Assembly (NCBI RefSeq): GCF_900078705.1 | Contig: NZ_FKIF01000008.1 | Span: 248,001 to 312,000 of the forward strand | DNA: 64,000 bases | From: Bordetella ansorpii | GTDB taxonomy: Bacteria > Pseudomonadota > Gammaproteobacteria > Burkholderiales > Burkholderiaceae_B | Direction: 5' to 3' | Part shown: piece by piece, positions 28,417-37,098 of the stretch | Layout: every line of letters begins with the position of its first letter | Position numbering within the stretch: position 1 is the first letter of the stretch | The notes under the pieces: generated by a model | Database searches by the model: none | Told to the model about the DNA's origin: nothing | The model's input: the letters and a program-made list of their open reading frames with translations, nothing else | Made by a program: the position numbers and the translations under genes

Positions 28417-28480
28417 GTTGCCTGATAGCACGAGGATTCGTTGCCTGATAGCACGATACCTCTGTTGCCTGATAGCACGA
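28417..28480. repeat. Three 17-bp iterons downstream of repA (candidate oriV)
   Basis: GTTGCCTGATAGCACGA occurs three times without mismatch at 28417-28433, 28440-28456 and 28464-28480. Start-to-start spacing is 23 and 24 bp, close to two helical turns, as in iteron origins. The array lies between parA and the 3' end of repA in an otherwise gene-free 253-bp segment. Iterons are the usual binding sites of RepA-type initiators, so this is a strong oriV candidate. Confidence 0.8.
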
Positions 28481-28504
28481 GTCCGTCCACAGGCTGCGCA
28501 GCAG

Positions 28505-29362
28505 TTATCCCCGTGCCGTGGACGGCACGGGCCGGAACGTCAGCAGCGGCGAGGCAATGCCCGAGACGTACTCGATGCCCAACTGGTAGCCAGGCAAGGC
28601 TTGCCGCACCACCAGTGCGCGCAGGTCGGCGGCGAAGTCGTAGTACCGCGCCACGCTGCCCGACTTGCGGTACAGGTGCTGGAAGTCGAACTGCCAGCCG
28701 CCAGGCTGTCGCCCGCCGTGCTTGCGCACCAGGCGGTACAGCCATCGCTCGATCCCGCCCGTCAGCCGGAAATACGCCGGGTCGATGGTCAACACGAGGG
28801 CAGCATCGAGCACGCCCGCATAGAACCAGTCCGGCAGGATCAGTTCCAGCCCCAAGGGGGTGCCCTTGGCATCGGCCAGTTCCTTCCACTCGTTGATCCA
28901 TGAGAAGCGATGCAGGCGCCGCCCGGTCGTCTCGCGGATCGACGTGGCCACGGTCGTGGACTGCAGCCGATCCAAGGCCGCCTTGAGGCGCTGGTAGTCG
29001 CGCAGCGACGTACCGCGCCCGATGAAGCGCAGGATCTCGTAGGGCGTGGCCTGCATCAGCCGCGACGGGCGCAAGCCCGCATCGCGGGCTTCCACAATCT
29101 GGCTTGCAGCCCAGATCAGGATGTCCGCATCCCAAATCGTGGCGATGCCATGCTCCTGCGTGCCCTCCACGCGGATCGTGATGCCGCTGGCGCGGAAGTC
29201 GATCGGCGCCGTGCGCCGCGACTTCGCCAGCGAGAAGAACGGAAAGGCCATCAAGTCCTGGCTGTCGCGCGGCGCCATGTCGCCCGGCAAGGCGCGGAAC
29301 AGATCGAGCTGTTCGCGCTCTTGCATCGGTCGCTGCCGCATGGGCAGCGCGGGGCTGGACAT
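28505..29362 (-). CDS. repA: Replication initiator RepA
   Basis: A 285-residue RepA-type plasmid initiator (start ATG 29362, MSSPALPMRQ). Typical blocks are PFFSLAKSRRTAPIDFRASG, ATPYEILRFIGRGTSLRDYQ and the winged-helix pair FYAGVLDAALVLTIDPAYFR. Tn4371-family ICEs carry such a gene, and plasmid-like replication after excision has been proposed for them. Iterons directly downstream strengthen the idea that it is active. A Met 12 bp earlier is an alternative start. Confidence 0.88.
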   Translation of the reverse strand: MSSPALPMRQRPMQEREQLDLFRALPGDMAPRDSQDLMAFPFFSLAKSRRTAPIDFRASGITIRVEGTQEHGIATIWDADILIWAASQIVEARDAGLRPSRLMQATPYEILRFIGRGTSLRDYQRLKAALDRLQSTTVATSIRETTGRRLHRFSWINEWKELADAKGTPLGLELILPDWFYAGVLDAALVLTIDPAYFRLTGGIERWLYRLVRKHGGRQPGGWQFDFQHLYRKSGSVARYYDFAADLRALVVRQALPGYQLGIEYVSGIASPLLTFRPVPSTARG

Positions 29363-29388
29363 GGCGAAGGCCACCCGCGCGCCAGCGA

Positions 29389-29670
29389 TCAGCGCGCACG
29401 GCTGTCCGCCGAATGCTGCTCGGCGTACTCGGGCTCGGACGTGCTCTCGAAGCTGCGCTCGGCGGCCCAGGCATCGAGGTCGACCACGGCGTACATCACG
29501 CGGCGGCCGAACTTGCGGAACTTGGGACCGCCTCCCAGCACGCGCTGCTTTTCCAGCGTGCGCGGCGACAGGCGCAGGTACTCGGCGGCTTCGTCGTTGG
29601 TGAGATAGCGTTGGGGCTGCGCGGCAGCGGTCGAGACAGTAGCGGCAGGCCGCAAGGGAGCAGGACGCAT
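29389..29670 (-). CDS. AlpA/MerR-like helix-turn-helix protein (excisionase type)
   Basis: A 93-residue protein with one HTH: RYLTNDEAAEYLRLSPRTLE followed by the wing GGGPKFRKFGRRVMY, the pattern of HTH_17/excisionase-type DNA-binding proteins. It precedes repA by 26 bp. Possible roles are excision factor or regulator of the rep-par-tra operon; the sequence does not decide. Confidence 0.78.
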   Translation of the reverse strand: MRPAPLRPAATVSTAAAQPQRYLTNDEAAEYLRLSPRTLEKQRVLGGGPKFRKFGRRVMYAVVDLDAWAAERSFESTSEPEYAEQHSADSRAR

Positions 29671-29753
29671 GGTGAGAACCTCCATCGGTTGCAGGGCTCC
29701 GGCCACACAGCGCAACCGGATGAAGGCAGTCTCAGAAAACGAAGCCCTCCTGC

Positions 29754-30512
29754 TCAGGGTCGTTTTGCGCTCTCTTCAAAACGACCCTTCTCAAGCGGCG
29801 GCAGTTGTGCTAGGCGGCGATAGCCGCCGCGCATCAACGCATCGCCGCGCCGCACCAGGCGGCGCACCTTGGAGCGCAGGCCGCCGTCGCTGTACCAGCC
29901 GGCTGCGGCGTCCGCACCGAACAAGCCCTCGGCGACGTCGCGCAAGGACGCGCCCGCCAGGGTGGCGTCGAGCGCCTGCAGGGTGTGTAGCTCCAGCAGC
30001 GCCGCAGGCGGTGGCCTGGGCCGAGCCATTGACGCAGGCGTACCAGGCATAGGGGCCGCAGGGGCGGCGTGACGGCCACGATAGGCATGGGCCACGGCCA
30101 TGCCGTCCTCCAGGCCAGGCGCCAGCGCATAGCGCTGGCAAAGGCTGGGGCTGCGCGCGATCAGCGCCAGACCCTTGCCGTCGTGCAGCAACTGCTTGTG
30201 GCCGGGGATGCGCCAGAACGCGAAGGCGGTGGCATCCGGAGGCGGATCGGCATCGGGGTGAAGCTGCACCACGGCCCCATGGCCGGGAAGCCAGGCCGGA
30301 TGCGCGTCACGCGCATCCACGTCCGGGTCTTCCAGCAGACGCAAGCCCCAGCGATGCGCGGCATCGGGGCAGCGCGCACGGCGCAGCCAGTCGATCCGGT
30401 AGTCGGGATGGCGGCGCAGGTACTCCCAGGCCAGTGCGAGCGTGTCCAGACACAGGACGTAGAGGTAGGCGGCGGTCGGATACCAGTGCGCGAGGTGGTG
30501 CGGTTCGGCCAT
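29754..30512 (-). CDS. DUF2285-containing putative regulator
   Basis: A 252-residue protein. The N-terminal part (HLAHWYPTAAYLYVLCLDTL, then WEYLRRHPDYRIDWL) matches the transcriptional-regulator-like domain usual in these ICEs, and the C-terminal part (LHTLQALDATLAGASLRDVA, then SKVRRLVRRGDALMRGGYR) is the DUF2285 helical region. It precedes the HTH and repA genes in the same direction and is a constant element of Tn4371-like cores. DNA binding is inferred. Confidence 0.8.
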   Translation of the reverse strand: MAEPHHLAHWYPTAAYLYVLCLDTLALAWEYLRRHPDYRIDWLRRARCPDAAHRWGLRLLEDPDVDARDAHPAWLPGHGAVVQLHPDADPPPDATAFAFWRIPGHKQLLHDGKGLALIARSPSLCQRYALAPGLEDGMAVAHAYRGRHAAPAAPMPGTPASMARPRPPPAALLELHTLQALDATLAGASLRDVAEGLFGADAAAGWYSDGGLRSKVRRLVRRGDALMRGGYRRLAQLPPLEKGRFEESAKRP

Positions 30513-30853
30513 GACGCAAGCTCCCGTAGAGCAGGACGGCCGTCACTGGTTTCACACGCCAACGTCACCGCATCGAACTAGCATCCAATCGTGAATAAGC
30601 TGGTAGATTAGTAACTTGCGTGTCAAGACGAAAAGCATCCGATGGATTGCGCGGATCGTCTGAATGCGACGGTGGCGCGCGAGGAAATGCGGCCTCCTGC
30701 GCTATCCACCGTGCCCGATGGCACGGCTGGCGTCATGACCGTTTGCGTCAGGGTGGCACTGGTTTGGTGCAACAGTGCGGATTAAGACCTGACGGGTCTG
30801 GAGCAAGACCGAAATAGCCTCAATGCGCCCGGCTTGGCCGTGGCGCGAACGGC
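30513..30853. other. 341-bp gap between DUF2285 and DUF2958 genes
   Basis: No gene, clear promoter or long repeat is recognised. The segment immediately upstream of the DUF2285 start is comparatively AT-rich (30580-30625) and probably holds the promoter of the rep-par-tra run. The rest shows nothing I can name. Confidence 0.4.
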
Positions 30854-31201
30854 TCAATCGAGGACGGAACCGTTCTCCTGGGCCAGCCGCAGGTACTCCG
30901 ACAACGGGCGCACCGCCCGGAAATACCGATCTCGCATCACGGGCTGTTTGCTCGGCCCGACGATGGATGCGAGGTCGGACAGCTTGATCTCGCCCAGCTC
31001 AGGCATGCTGATCCCCAAGTCGATCAGGCCATGGGCCGTATCGCCGTCAGCGGGGTCAAGCGACACCAGCAGCCAAGTGGCGTGTGCGTCCGGCGTGAAC
31101 AACCGCACCACGGGCAGCGGGTCGATGGCCCGGCCAGCGGCCCGGACCCGGCCGTGTTCCAGCAGTTGCTTGCGCTCGTCCTCGGTCATGAGTTGGTTCA
31201 T
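30854..31201 (-). CDS. DUF2958 protein (first of three)
   Basis: A 115-residue DUF2958 protein, start ATG 31201. Core blocks: PVVRLFTPDAHATWLLVSLD, HGLIDLGISMPELGEIKLSD and the C-terminal RDRYFRAVRPLSEYLRLAQ. The family is common in ICEs and plasmids and has no assigned function. Two related copies are at 38818 and 63221. It is divergent from the XRE regulator at 31425. Confidence 0.82.
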   Translation of the reverse strand: MNQLMTEDERKQLLEHGRVRAAGRAIDPLPVVRLFTPDAHATWLLVSLDPADGDTAHGLIDLGISMPELGEIKLSDLASIVGPSKQPVMRDRYFRAVRPLSEYLRLAQENGSVLD

Positions 31202-31217
31202 GGGCGTTACCTCATTC

Positions 31218-31293
31218 GCACAAAACCGCCGAAGCGTGAAAGCGCAAAACCGCATCGGCGGGTTTGTGGAAAGGCACGGATGCGGTTTTGTGC
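31218..31293. repeat. Three GCRCAAAACCGC repeats (two direct, one inverted)
   Basis: GCACAAAACCGC at 31218-31229, GCGCAAAACCGCATC at 31242-31256 and the inverted GATGCGGTTTTGTGC at 31279-31293. The last two can form a stem of up to 15 bp with one mismatch. They fill the divergent region between the DUF2958 gene and the XRE gene and may be binding sites or a leader hairpin. Confidence 0.55.
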
Positions 31294-31372
31294 TTCTGTG
31301 AGAAGCTGCAGATACGGATTTCCGTAAAAGCACGAAAGCGGCAGGCGGGCATAGTTGAACACTATAGATTGT

Positions 31373-31386
31373 AGCCCTATAGGGCT
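31373..31386. promoter_or_regulatory. 14-bp palindrome upstream of the XRE regulator
   Basis: AGCCCTATAGGGCT is a perfect palindrome 38 bp before the start of the XRE gene. Small XRE regulators bind such sites to repress their own promoter, so it is a plausible operator; this is inference. Confidence 0.45.
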
Positions 31387-31424
31387 CAATCGGATGTCAT
31401 CTTGGATTTTGCGGAGATCCAGGG

Positions 31425-31718
31425 TTGGCAGCGAAACATACATTGTCGGAGGCACTAAAGACCATCAGGAAAGCACGTGGTTTGAGCCAGGAAGCGTTCT
31501 CGGACGTGTCCAGCCGCACCTACATGAGCACGCTGGAACGCGACCTCAAAAGCCCCACCTTGAACAAGCTGGCCGAGCTGTGCGAGGTCATGGAGGTGCA
31601 CCCGCTCACGCTGCTGACGCTGGCCTATGCCGGCGACGACCTGCAGCAGGTCGATCAGCTGCTGGCGCAGGTGCGCCAGGAGTTGGAGACTGTGGCGAAG
31701 AAGAGTGACACGCCATAG
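31425..31718 (+). CDS. XRE-family transcriptional regulator
   Basis: A 97-residue HTH_3 protein: LSEALKTIRKARGLSQEAFS (7-26) and SRTYMSTLERDLKSPTLNKL (29-48) form the XRE fold, with a short C-terminal helix. The start is probably TTG 31425, after GGAG at about 31412; no ATG gives a complete HTH. It is one of the few plus-strand genes in the ICE core and lies next to a palindrome and the GCRCAAAACCGC repeats. Likely a repressor controlling itself or the divergent genes. Confidence 0.8.
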   Translation: MAAKHTLSEALKTIRKARGLSQEAFSDVSSRTYMSTLERDLKSPTLNKLAELCEVMEVHPLTLLTLAYAGDDLQQVDQLLAQVRQELETVAKKSDTP

Positions 31719-31741
31719 CGTGCGACCGCGCTGGCGTGGCC

Positions 31742-31926
31742 GATCCGGTGCAGCCGGTTCGGGGACTTCAGGGGCGCCAAGCATCGCGCGGCGGGGAGAG
31801 GCCGCAGGGTTTTCCCCCGGAGGCAAGCGAAGCGCGCAGCTGCGATAGGGATTGAAGCCGAATGGCCATGACGGCGAAGTCGGCATGGGGCGCAGCCCGC
31901 AAAGCCCGGTCGGCGCAGTGCGCCGA
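31742..31926. repeat. Dispersed intergenic repeat, copy A
   Basis: Begins GATCCGG, contains GGGGCGCCAAGC (31771) and GGAGGCAAGCGAAGCGCGCAG, then a second module TTGAAGCCGAATGGCCATGA with CGAAGTCGGCA and GGGGCGCAGCCC. Copies B (32965-33160) and C (38353-38473) share the first module; B also shares the second. It occupies most of the 353-bp gap between the XRE and DUF736 genes. Confidence 0.75.
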
Positions 31927-32071
31927 ATCGCCCTGCATTCGCCCTGGCAACACGAAGTCATGGTGATGCTGCCCGACCACCACCATCACGAAGCTGGGAG
32001 AGCCAAGCCTTCCAGTCTGCTGATCCAAGCAGTACAGCGCCCCGCCGCAGTGGGCGGGGCGCTGGCGGCCG

Positions 32072-32386
32072 TCAGGCCGCCTGGGGCTTGCTGCGCGACC
32101 AGATCAGGTCGTGCGTGCCGTTCTCTCCTTCGATCAGGCGGGCATAGACCGTGGCCGGGAACGAAGGATCGTCGAGGGTCACGGAGATGTACTCCCGCCC
32201 GGCCTCGCTGGTCTTCTTCCACGCCGCGCCGATGTCGTGGCTGGCGGCCTGCAGGCGGAAGTCCGGGGCCTTCTCGTTGTCCCCCTTGTCGTTGGGCACC
32301 AGCTTGACCTTGACGTTGAGCGTCAGGGTGCGAAGCGTGCCGGTGAAGCCGTCTTTGTCTGCGGTGAAGGTGCCGATGTTGGCCAT
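32072..32386 (-). CDS. DUF736 protein
   Basis: A 104-residue DUF736 protein ([20 protein letters not shown] at the start, [20 protein letters not shown] later). A small beta-rich protein of unknown function carried by many conjugative elements. ATG 32386 has a GGAG-like site in AAAAGGAGTTTC just upstream. It stands alone between two copies of the dispersed repeat. Confidence 0.88.
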   Translation of the reverse strand: MANIGTFTADKDGFTGTLRTLTLNVKVKLVPNDKGDNEKAPDFRLQAASHDIGAAWKKTSEAGREYISVTLDDPSFPATVYARLIEGENGTHDLIWSRSKPQAA

Positions 32387-33207
32387 GATGAAACTCCTTT
32401 TGGTGGAACAAGGTTCGCGCCCATCGCGTCCTTGTTGTGATCCGGCCGGCGGGGGACGGGCGGGCTGCACCGCTTGCGGTCGCAACGCAGTGGAGAGCCG
32501 GGAGGCGAAAAGAATTTGTCCCGCGAGGAATGCGCCGAACGCAGTGACAAAGCAGGGGAAATTGTTTTCGCCGGACGGTTGCAGCCATGAAGCCCGAGGC
32601 GCAGCCGCGCCACCGCTAGGATTCACAACAACACAAGGACGCCTTGGGCCGAACCGCATCGAAAGGAGGCAGGGCCGGCTCGGCATCCCCGCACGAAGGC
32701 AGCACCGGCTCGCCCACTGACGCGGGCCAGGTCAACCATCCGACGACAAGCGAGAACGCCCCGGCCGCACCTTGCGGCGCCGGTCTTGAGGCGTGGCGTG
32801 GAAGCTCCATAGCGATGCCGGGCGGGATGTCCGTGAACCGTCCTTCGTGACGTGATGGGCGAGAACCGCCAGCGTTGAGGACGGCACGCATTCGCACAAC
32901 CTGCCGCAGCAAGCACCAGCGTGTTCGCCAGCTCCGTCCATTGCGGCGGGGCGCTGGCCGGGCCGATCCGGCATCGACGGTTCGGCGGCATCGAGGGGCG
33001 CCAAGCTCGCGCGGCGGGGATGGGCCTTGCGCCGATCCCCCGGAGGCAAGCGCAGCGCGCAGCGCCGCAGGCGCGAAGGCGTGAGTGGATTGAAGCCGAA
33101 TGGCCGTGACAGCGAAGTCGGCACGGGGCGCAGCCCGAAAGCCCGGCGGCGCTACGCGCCGACACGCCCAGGCCGTTCTATATTTTGAGCAGGGAACGCA
33201 GAACACC
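32387..33207. other. 821-bp intergenic region containing repeat copy B
   Basis: Open frames here are long only because of GC bias, and none shows a recognisable protein or start site. The right third (32965-33160) is copy B of the dispersed repeat. The left two thirds show nothing I can identify. Confidence 0.5.
32965..33160. repeat. Dispersed intergenic repeat, copy B
   Basis: Same order of blocks as copy A: GATCCGG, GGTTCGG, GGGGCGCCAAGC (32995-33006), GCGCGGCGGGGAT, GGAGGCAAGCGCAGCGCGCA, then TTGAAGCCGAATGGCCGTGA, CGAAGTCGGCACGGGGCGCA and AAAGCCCGG. It ends shortly before the GNAT gene. Confidence 0.75.
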
Positions 33208-33726
33208 ATGACCATCCAGCTACGACACGAAACCACGAACGACATTGCCGCTATCGAGGCCGTGACCATTGCCGCCTTCGCCGATGCGCCGCACACCAGC
33301 CACACGGAGCAATTCATCGTGCGTGCATTGCGCGACGCTAGCGAACTGACGCTTTCCATCGTGGCCGAAGAACACGGCCAGGTCGTCGGCCATGTGGCTC
33401 TGTCGCCGGTGACTATCACCAACGACCACGGCCACAAGGCCAAAGGCTGGTGCGGCCTGGGGCCGATCTCCGTCCTGCCGCAGAGGCAGGGGCACGGCAT
33501 CGGCTCGCGCCTGATGGAACAGGCGCTGTCTGAACTGCGGGCCATGCAGGCCGAAGGCTGTGTGCTGCTCGGAGAGCCCGCGTACTACGGGCGCTTTGGC
33601 TTCCAGGCCCATGCGGGCCTGCAACTGCCGGGCGTGCCGCCCGGCTATTTTCTCGCACTGGCCTTCCATGGGCCAGTGCCCGAAGGCATCGCGCAGTACA
33701 GCGATGCCTTCAACGCCGCCGCCTGA
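33208..33726 (+). CDS. GNAT-family N-acetyltransferase (YhbS-like)
   Basis: A 172-residue acetyltransferase. The acetyl-CoA pyrophosphate loop is QRQGHGIGSRL (92-102), preceded by the beta4 strand GLGPISVLP; the C-terminal GEPAYYGRFGF is typical of the YhbS branch. Start ATG 33208 (MTIQLRHETT). Substrate unknown. It is a plus-strand cargo gene flanked by repeat copy B and by strong hairpins. Confidence 0.82.
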   Translation: MTIQLRHETTNDIAAIEAVTIAAFADAPHTSHTEQFIVRALRDASELTLSIVAEEHGQVVGHVALSPVTITNDHGHKAKGWCGLGPISVLPQRQGHGIGSRLMEQALSELRAMQAEGCVLLGEPAYYGRFGFQAHAGLQLPGVPPGYFLALAFHGPVPEGIAQYSDAFNAAA

Positions 33727-33774
33727 GTGCCAGTGAAGGCGGCGGCGTAATGCCCCGGCTATTCGGCTTCAACA

Positions 33775-33845
33775 CCGGGCGCGGCCACCGCCGCGCCCGG
33801 ATTATGCGTTTCACCGCGCCCAGGGCGGAACGGCCTGGGCGCGGT
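33775..33845. terminator. Two consecutive hairpins between convergent genes
   Basis: CCGGGCGCGG/CCGCGCCCGG (33775-33800, 6-nt loop) and ACCGCGCCCAGG/CCTGGGCGCGGT (33813-33845, 9-nt loop) stand between the ends of the GNAT gene and the small gene at 33857. Both stems are perfect. Neither is followed by a T run, but the position between convergent genes suits a bidirectional terminator. Confidence 0.6.
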
Positions 33846-33856
33846 GCTGACGATGA

Positions 33857-34066
33857 TCATTCCTTCGTTTCGATGATCCACCACACGGCACGCGGCAAGG
33901 CGCGGCCCGTGATGGGATGTATGTCGGTGAGGTCAGCGCGGGCCGACCAGCCCGAGGGCGGTCGGTAGCCGCGCACGTCGCCATCGCCGTGCCAGCGGCG
34001 GGCGCGCACCGTGCCGGGTGCATAGACCGCCGCCATGCGCGGGCGGTTGGTGGTGGTGCGGGTCAT
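33857..34066 (-). CDS. Small hypothetical ICE protein
   Basis: A 69-residue basic protein (MTRTTTNRPRMAAVYAPGTV at the start, HPITGRALPRAVWWIIETKE at the end). ATG 34066 follows AAGGAGAAGCCCCC. It lies downstream of parB in the same direction, separated by a hairpin. No known domain is recognised; the Trp-rich C-terminus and context suggest a conserved backbone gene rather than a chance frame. Confidence 0.6.
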   Translation of the reverse strand: MTRTTTNRPRMAAVYAPGTVRARRWHGDGDVRGYRPPSGWSARADLTDIHPITGRALPRAVWWIIETKE

Positions 34067-34086
34067 GGGGGCTTCTCCTTGCAGCG

Positions 34087-34114
34087 AAGCGCCCCGGTCG
34101 AAGCCGGGGCGCTT
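34087..34114. terminator. Hairpin downstream of parB
   Basis: AAGCGCCCCGG/CCGGGGCGCTT form a perfect 11-bp stem with a 6-nt loop, 15 bp beyond the parB stop on the minus strand. No T run follows, so it may end parB transcription inefficiently or act as a leader for the small gene downstream. Confidence 0.55.
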
Positions 34115-34128
34115 GCCTTCGGCGTGGG

Positions 34129-36195
34129 TCAAGCGGCCAGCGCCTCGGCGGGTTCATCCGCCATTGCCTCGGCATCCTCCGGGGCGTCCTGCTCCGGGCC
34201 TGCCTCCTGCGCGCTTTCCTTCACTGCCTGCTGCGGGCCTTCGACCTTAAAGATGGCAGGCATCCAACCCGCGCCATCGGCCAGCCGCTCGGCTTCGCTG
34301 GCAATGTCGGCCTTCTTCAGCTTCGCCAGCCGGGAAACCTGATCGGGCGCGTACTCGCCCACGGCTTGCAGAACTGCCGCCTTCGGAACGTGCTTGAAAT
34401 ACCCCTCGGCGGTCGGCTGCCACCATGCGGCCATGTCGAGGCCCACGGCCTGCGCCAGTTCCTCGCCGGGCTGGTGCGGTGTGGCGCGAGGCGTCACCAC
34501 GTCCACCGTGGAAGCCACGCACACGGCCAGCAGCTTGACCAGTTCGCCTTGCTCCATCGCCAGCAGCGCGGCAAACAGTTCGGCGCTGTCCTCGGGCAGC
34601 TTGCCGCTCCACGCCTGCTGCAATTCACGCAGCGCCACAGCGGCGGGTGACTCGGGCCAGTCCGGGGCCATGCCGTCCAGCCGGTCTTGGACTTTCAGGC
34701 TCACGCCCAGCGGCAGGTCGCGCCCGTAGTAGCGGCCCTGCAAGACGGTCTGCACCATGCCATGCACCAGCGCGGCCACCGCCACCTGCGGATGCCGGGC
34801 CACCTCGATTTGCAGCGCGGCGGTGCGATGGGCGCTCAGGCGCTGGGCCAGTCGGTCGGAAATCGCTGCTGCCTTGGGCGGCTCGTCGTCCTCGCCTTCG
34901 TCATCGTTCGCGGCATCTGGGTCGCTGAACCCTTGGCGCAGCTTCTCCAGTGTGCGCAGTGCCTTGGCCTCGGCCTCGCGCAGCAGTCCGCGATGAATCA
35001 CCACCTCGCCGTTGCGGCCGATGGTGACGATGGCCCCGGCTGCGGCCTTCACGTTCGCGCCGTACCCCTGCAAGCCGTCTTCCAGCGCCTGCAACTGCTC
35101 GCCCAGCCGCTCGCCTTCCTCTTGCAGCGCATCGGCCTTGTCCTCGTCGTCGGCGTCCGTCGCGGCATCAATGGCTTCGGCCACCTCCTGCATCTTGGCT
35201 TGCAGCCTCTCGATGCGCTGTGCTTCGCGCTTGTTCGGCTCGCGGCGCTCCCTCGGCGCACGCTGGAAGGCGTGCAGATCGGCATGGGTCACGCCCGGCG
35301 TGGCATCAGCCCAAGCCCAGCCCTCGGCCTTCACCTCTGCGGCGATGCCCGCCAGCTTGTCTTGCGCCAGTCGTTCCAGCAGCGCGGCGTCGGTCAGGTA
35401 CACGCCTGCATCGCCCTCCGCGAACAGGTCGCGGCGGATGCCGCCGCCCGCCTGCTCGTAGGTGTCCAGCCCGACGAAGCGCACCAGCGGATGCCGGTAG
35501 GCGTCAATCTCGCGCTCCGTCAGACGTTCGCGCAAGTGCGAGGGTTGGCGCTGCCATTGCGGCGCATCGTAGAACGCGCATTCCTGCGCGGCGTGGTCGT
35601 CGGTGATGGAGAGCGCCATCAGCTGATCGAGGCTCACGGCATCGGCCCGGTAGTCCTCCATCAAACGCGGCGAGACATTGGCGAGCTTCAAGCGGCGCTG
35701 CACCACCAGCGGCGTAACGGAGAAATCCGCCGCAATGTCCTCAATCGGTCGGCCTTCGGCCACCAGCGCGGCGAAGGCTTCAAACTGGTCTGCTGGGTGC
35801 ATGGCTTCGCGCTGCACGTTCTCGGTCAGGCTGGCGGTGCGGGCCGTGCCATCGGCCACCTGCAGGCAAGGCACGTCCCAATCCTTGGCGATACGGTGCT
35901 TCTTTGCCAGCAGCTTGAGGGCCGCAAAGCGTCGGCCACCTGCCACCACCTCGTAATGCAGGTCATCGGCGGCGGGAATCACGATCAGGTTTTGCAGCAG
36001 GCCCACGCGCTGAATGCTCGCGGCCAGCTCGGGGATGGACATGCGCGGGACGGTCTTGCGCACGTTGCGGCCCGTGGGGCGCAGCACCAGCCGCGACAGC
36101 GGAACCAGAATCATGTGCTTGCTCGGGTCGGCGGCTTGCAGCACGTTTGCGCGGCTGTCGAGGGCTTGAGCTTCGGTGTAAGTAACGGCGTTCAT
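34129..36195 (-). CDS. parB: Large ParB/Spo0J-family DNA-binding protein
   Basis: A 688-residue ParB-like protein. The N-terminal ParB/Srx CTP-binding region (residues about 30-130) shows GGRRFAAL and ENVQREAMHPADQ; an HTH follows (IEDIAADFSVTPLVVQRRLK near 157). A long acidic, coiled-coil middle (about 315-420) and a C-terminal helical domain make it far longer than chromosomal ParB (about 300). This size is normal for Tn4371- and plasmid-type ParB. It is not next to parA, so roles beyond partition, such as DNA binding or nuclease activity, are possible. It precedes the DUF932 gene's stop by 75 bp. Confidence 0.88.
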   Translation of the reverse strand: MNAVTYTEAQALDSRANVLQAADPSKHMILVPLSRLVLRPTGRNVRKTVPRMSIPELAASIQRVGLLQNLIVIPAADDLHYEVVAGGRRFAALKLLAKKHRIAKDWDVPCLQVADGTARTASLTENVQREAMHPADQFEAFAALVAEGRPIEDIAADFSVTPLVVQRRLKLANVSPRLMEDYRADAVSLDQLMALSITDDHAAQECAFYDAPQWQRQPSHLRERLTEREIDAYRHPLVRFVGLDTYEQAGGGIRRDLFAEGDAGVYLTDAALLERLAQDKLAGIAAEVKAEGWAWADATPGVTHADLHAFQRAPRERREPNKREAQRIERLQAKMQEVAEAIDAATDADDEDKADALQEEGERLGEQLQALEDGLQGYGANVKAAAGAIVTIGRNGEVVIHRGLLREAEAKALRTLEKLRQGFSDPDAANDDEGEDDEPPKAAAISDRLAQRLSAHRTAALQIEVARHPQVAVAALVHGMVQTVLQGRYYGRDLPLGVSLKVQDRLDGMAPDWPESPAAVALRELQQAWSGKLPEDSAELFAALLAMEQGELVKLLAVCVASTVDVVTPRATPHQPGEELAQAVGLDMAAWWQPTAEGYFKHVPKAAVLQAVGEYAPDQVSRLAKLKKADIASEAERLADGAGWMPAIFKVEGPQQAVKESAQEAGPEQDAPEDAEAMADEPAEALAA

Positions 36196-36270
36196 GGTGA
36201 ATCTCCAATCAAGTGAAACAAGGGAATGGAGGGGAAACCGCCCCTCCGGCGGGGAACACGTCAGAGGGGG

Positions 36271-37098
36271 TCAGGCCTTGAGGGCGCGCATGCCATCGGC
36301 CAGCAGCCACAGGGCGCGGTTCAGGCGAATGTCCGAATCAATGCCCTGCACGGGGCGGGTCTGCTGTCTGCGGCCATTGGCGGCGCGGCCATGCAATCCG
36401 CCCTTGGTCAGGTTCTCCTGCGTGCGGTTGAACACGCTCCACAGGTCGGGGCGGCGGTCGTCGAAGCGGCGCGGCATCAGGATTTGCGATTCCGTGACGG
36501 GCGCGGGCTTGGTTGGGTCGTCGTACTTGAGGGCCAGCGCGGCGCGGGCGAACACTTCCGATTCCCCGGCATCCAGCGTGATGGCCTGCATGGATTCGCG
36601 CGATTCCTGCGCATGCTCGAAGCCGCTCAGCACCTGATAGGCGCCCTCGATGACATGGCCCGCCACGTCGCCCTTGTGGGGCACGCGCACATCGCCCACG
36701 GTGTCGCCGCAGACAAGGCCATTGCTGCAAACGAAGCGGAACATGCCACCCAGTAATTGATAGCTGCTCGTGCCGTCGTGCGAGTTCAGCAGGATGATTT
36801 CATTGGCTTCGCGGGCGTTGATCTGGTTGGCGTGGCGCAGGCGCAGCATGTGTTTCGTGTGCTCGCGCCGGCCCTCGTTGCGAACGCGGGTCTGGCACAC
36901 CATGAAGGGCTGAAACCCCTCTTTGCGAAGCTCGGTCAGCACGGCGGCGGTGGGGATGTAGCTGTACCGCTCGGAACGGCTTTCATGGGGGGCATCCGCG
37001 AAGATGGACGGGGCCACGCGGCGGATCTGGTCATCGGACAGCGGGGAGTCGCTGCGCAATGCGGGGGAATGGGAAGCGAAGCGGGATGCGAGTTGCAT
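36271..37098 (-). CDS. DUF932 protein (phage/plasmid LGT TIGR03299-like), ICE copy
   Basis: A 275-residue DUF932 protein, start ATG 37098 (MQLASRFASHSPAL). Diagnostic blocks: VAPSIFADAPHESRSERYSY, YQLLGGMFRFVCSNGLVCGD and DLWSVFNRTQENLTKGGL. Abundant on plasmids and ICEs; biochemical function unknown. A close relative is encoded at 56423-57256, outside the integrase-proximal att site. Confidence 0.85.
   Translation of the reverse strand: MQLASRFASHSPALRSDSPLSDDQIRRVAPSIFADAPHESRSERYSYIPTAAVLTELRKEGFQPFMVCQTRVRNEGRREHTKHMLRLRHANQINAREANEIILLNSHDGTSSYQLLGGMFRFVCSNGLVCGDTVGDVRVPHKGDVAGHVIEGAYQVLSGFEHAQESRESMQAITLDAGESEVFARAALALKYDDPTKPAPVTESQILMPRRFDDRRPDLWSVFNRTQENLTKGGLHGRAANGRRQQTRPVQGIDSDIRLNRALWLLADGMRALKA

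Noticed and set aside
32616..33545. A 309-residue minus-strand open frame over the gap and GNAT gene
   Set aside because: Runs through the dispersed repeat and antisense to GNAT; no plausible start or domain.
34687..36216. A 509-residue plus-strand open frame opposite parB
   Set aside because: Antisense shadow with no domain; parB is clear on the other strand.
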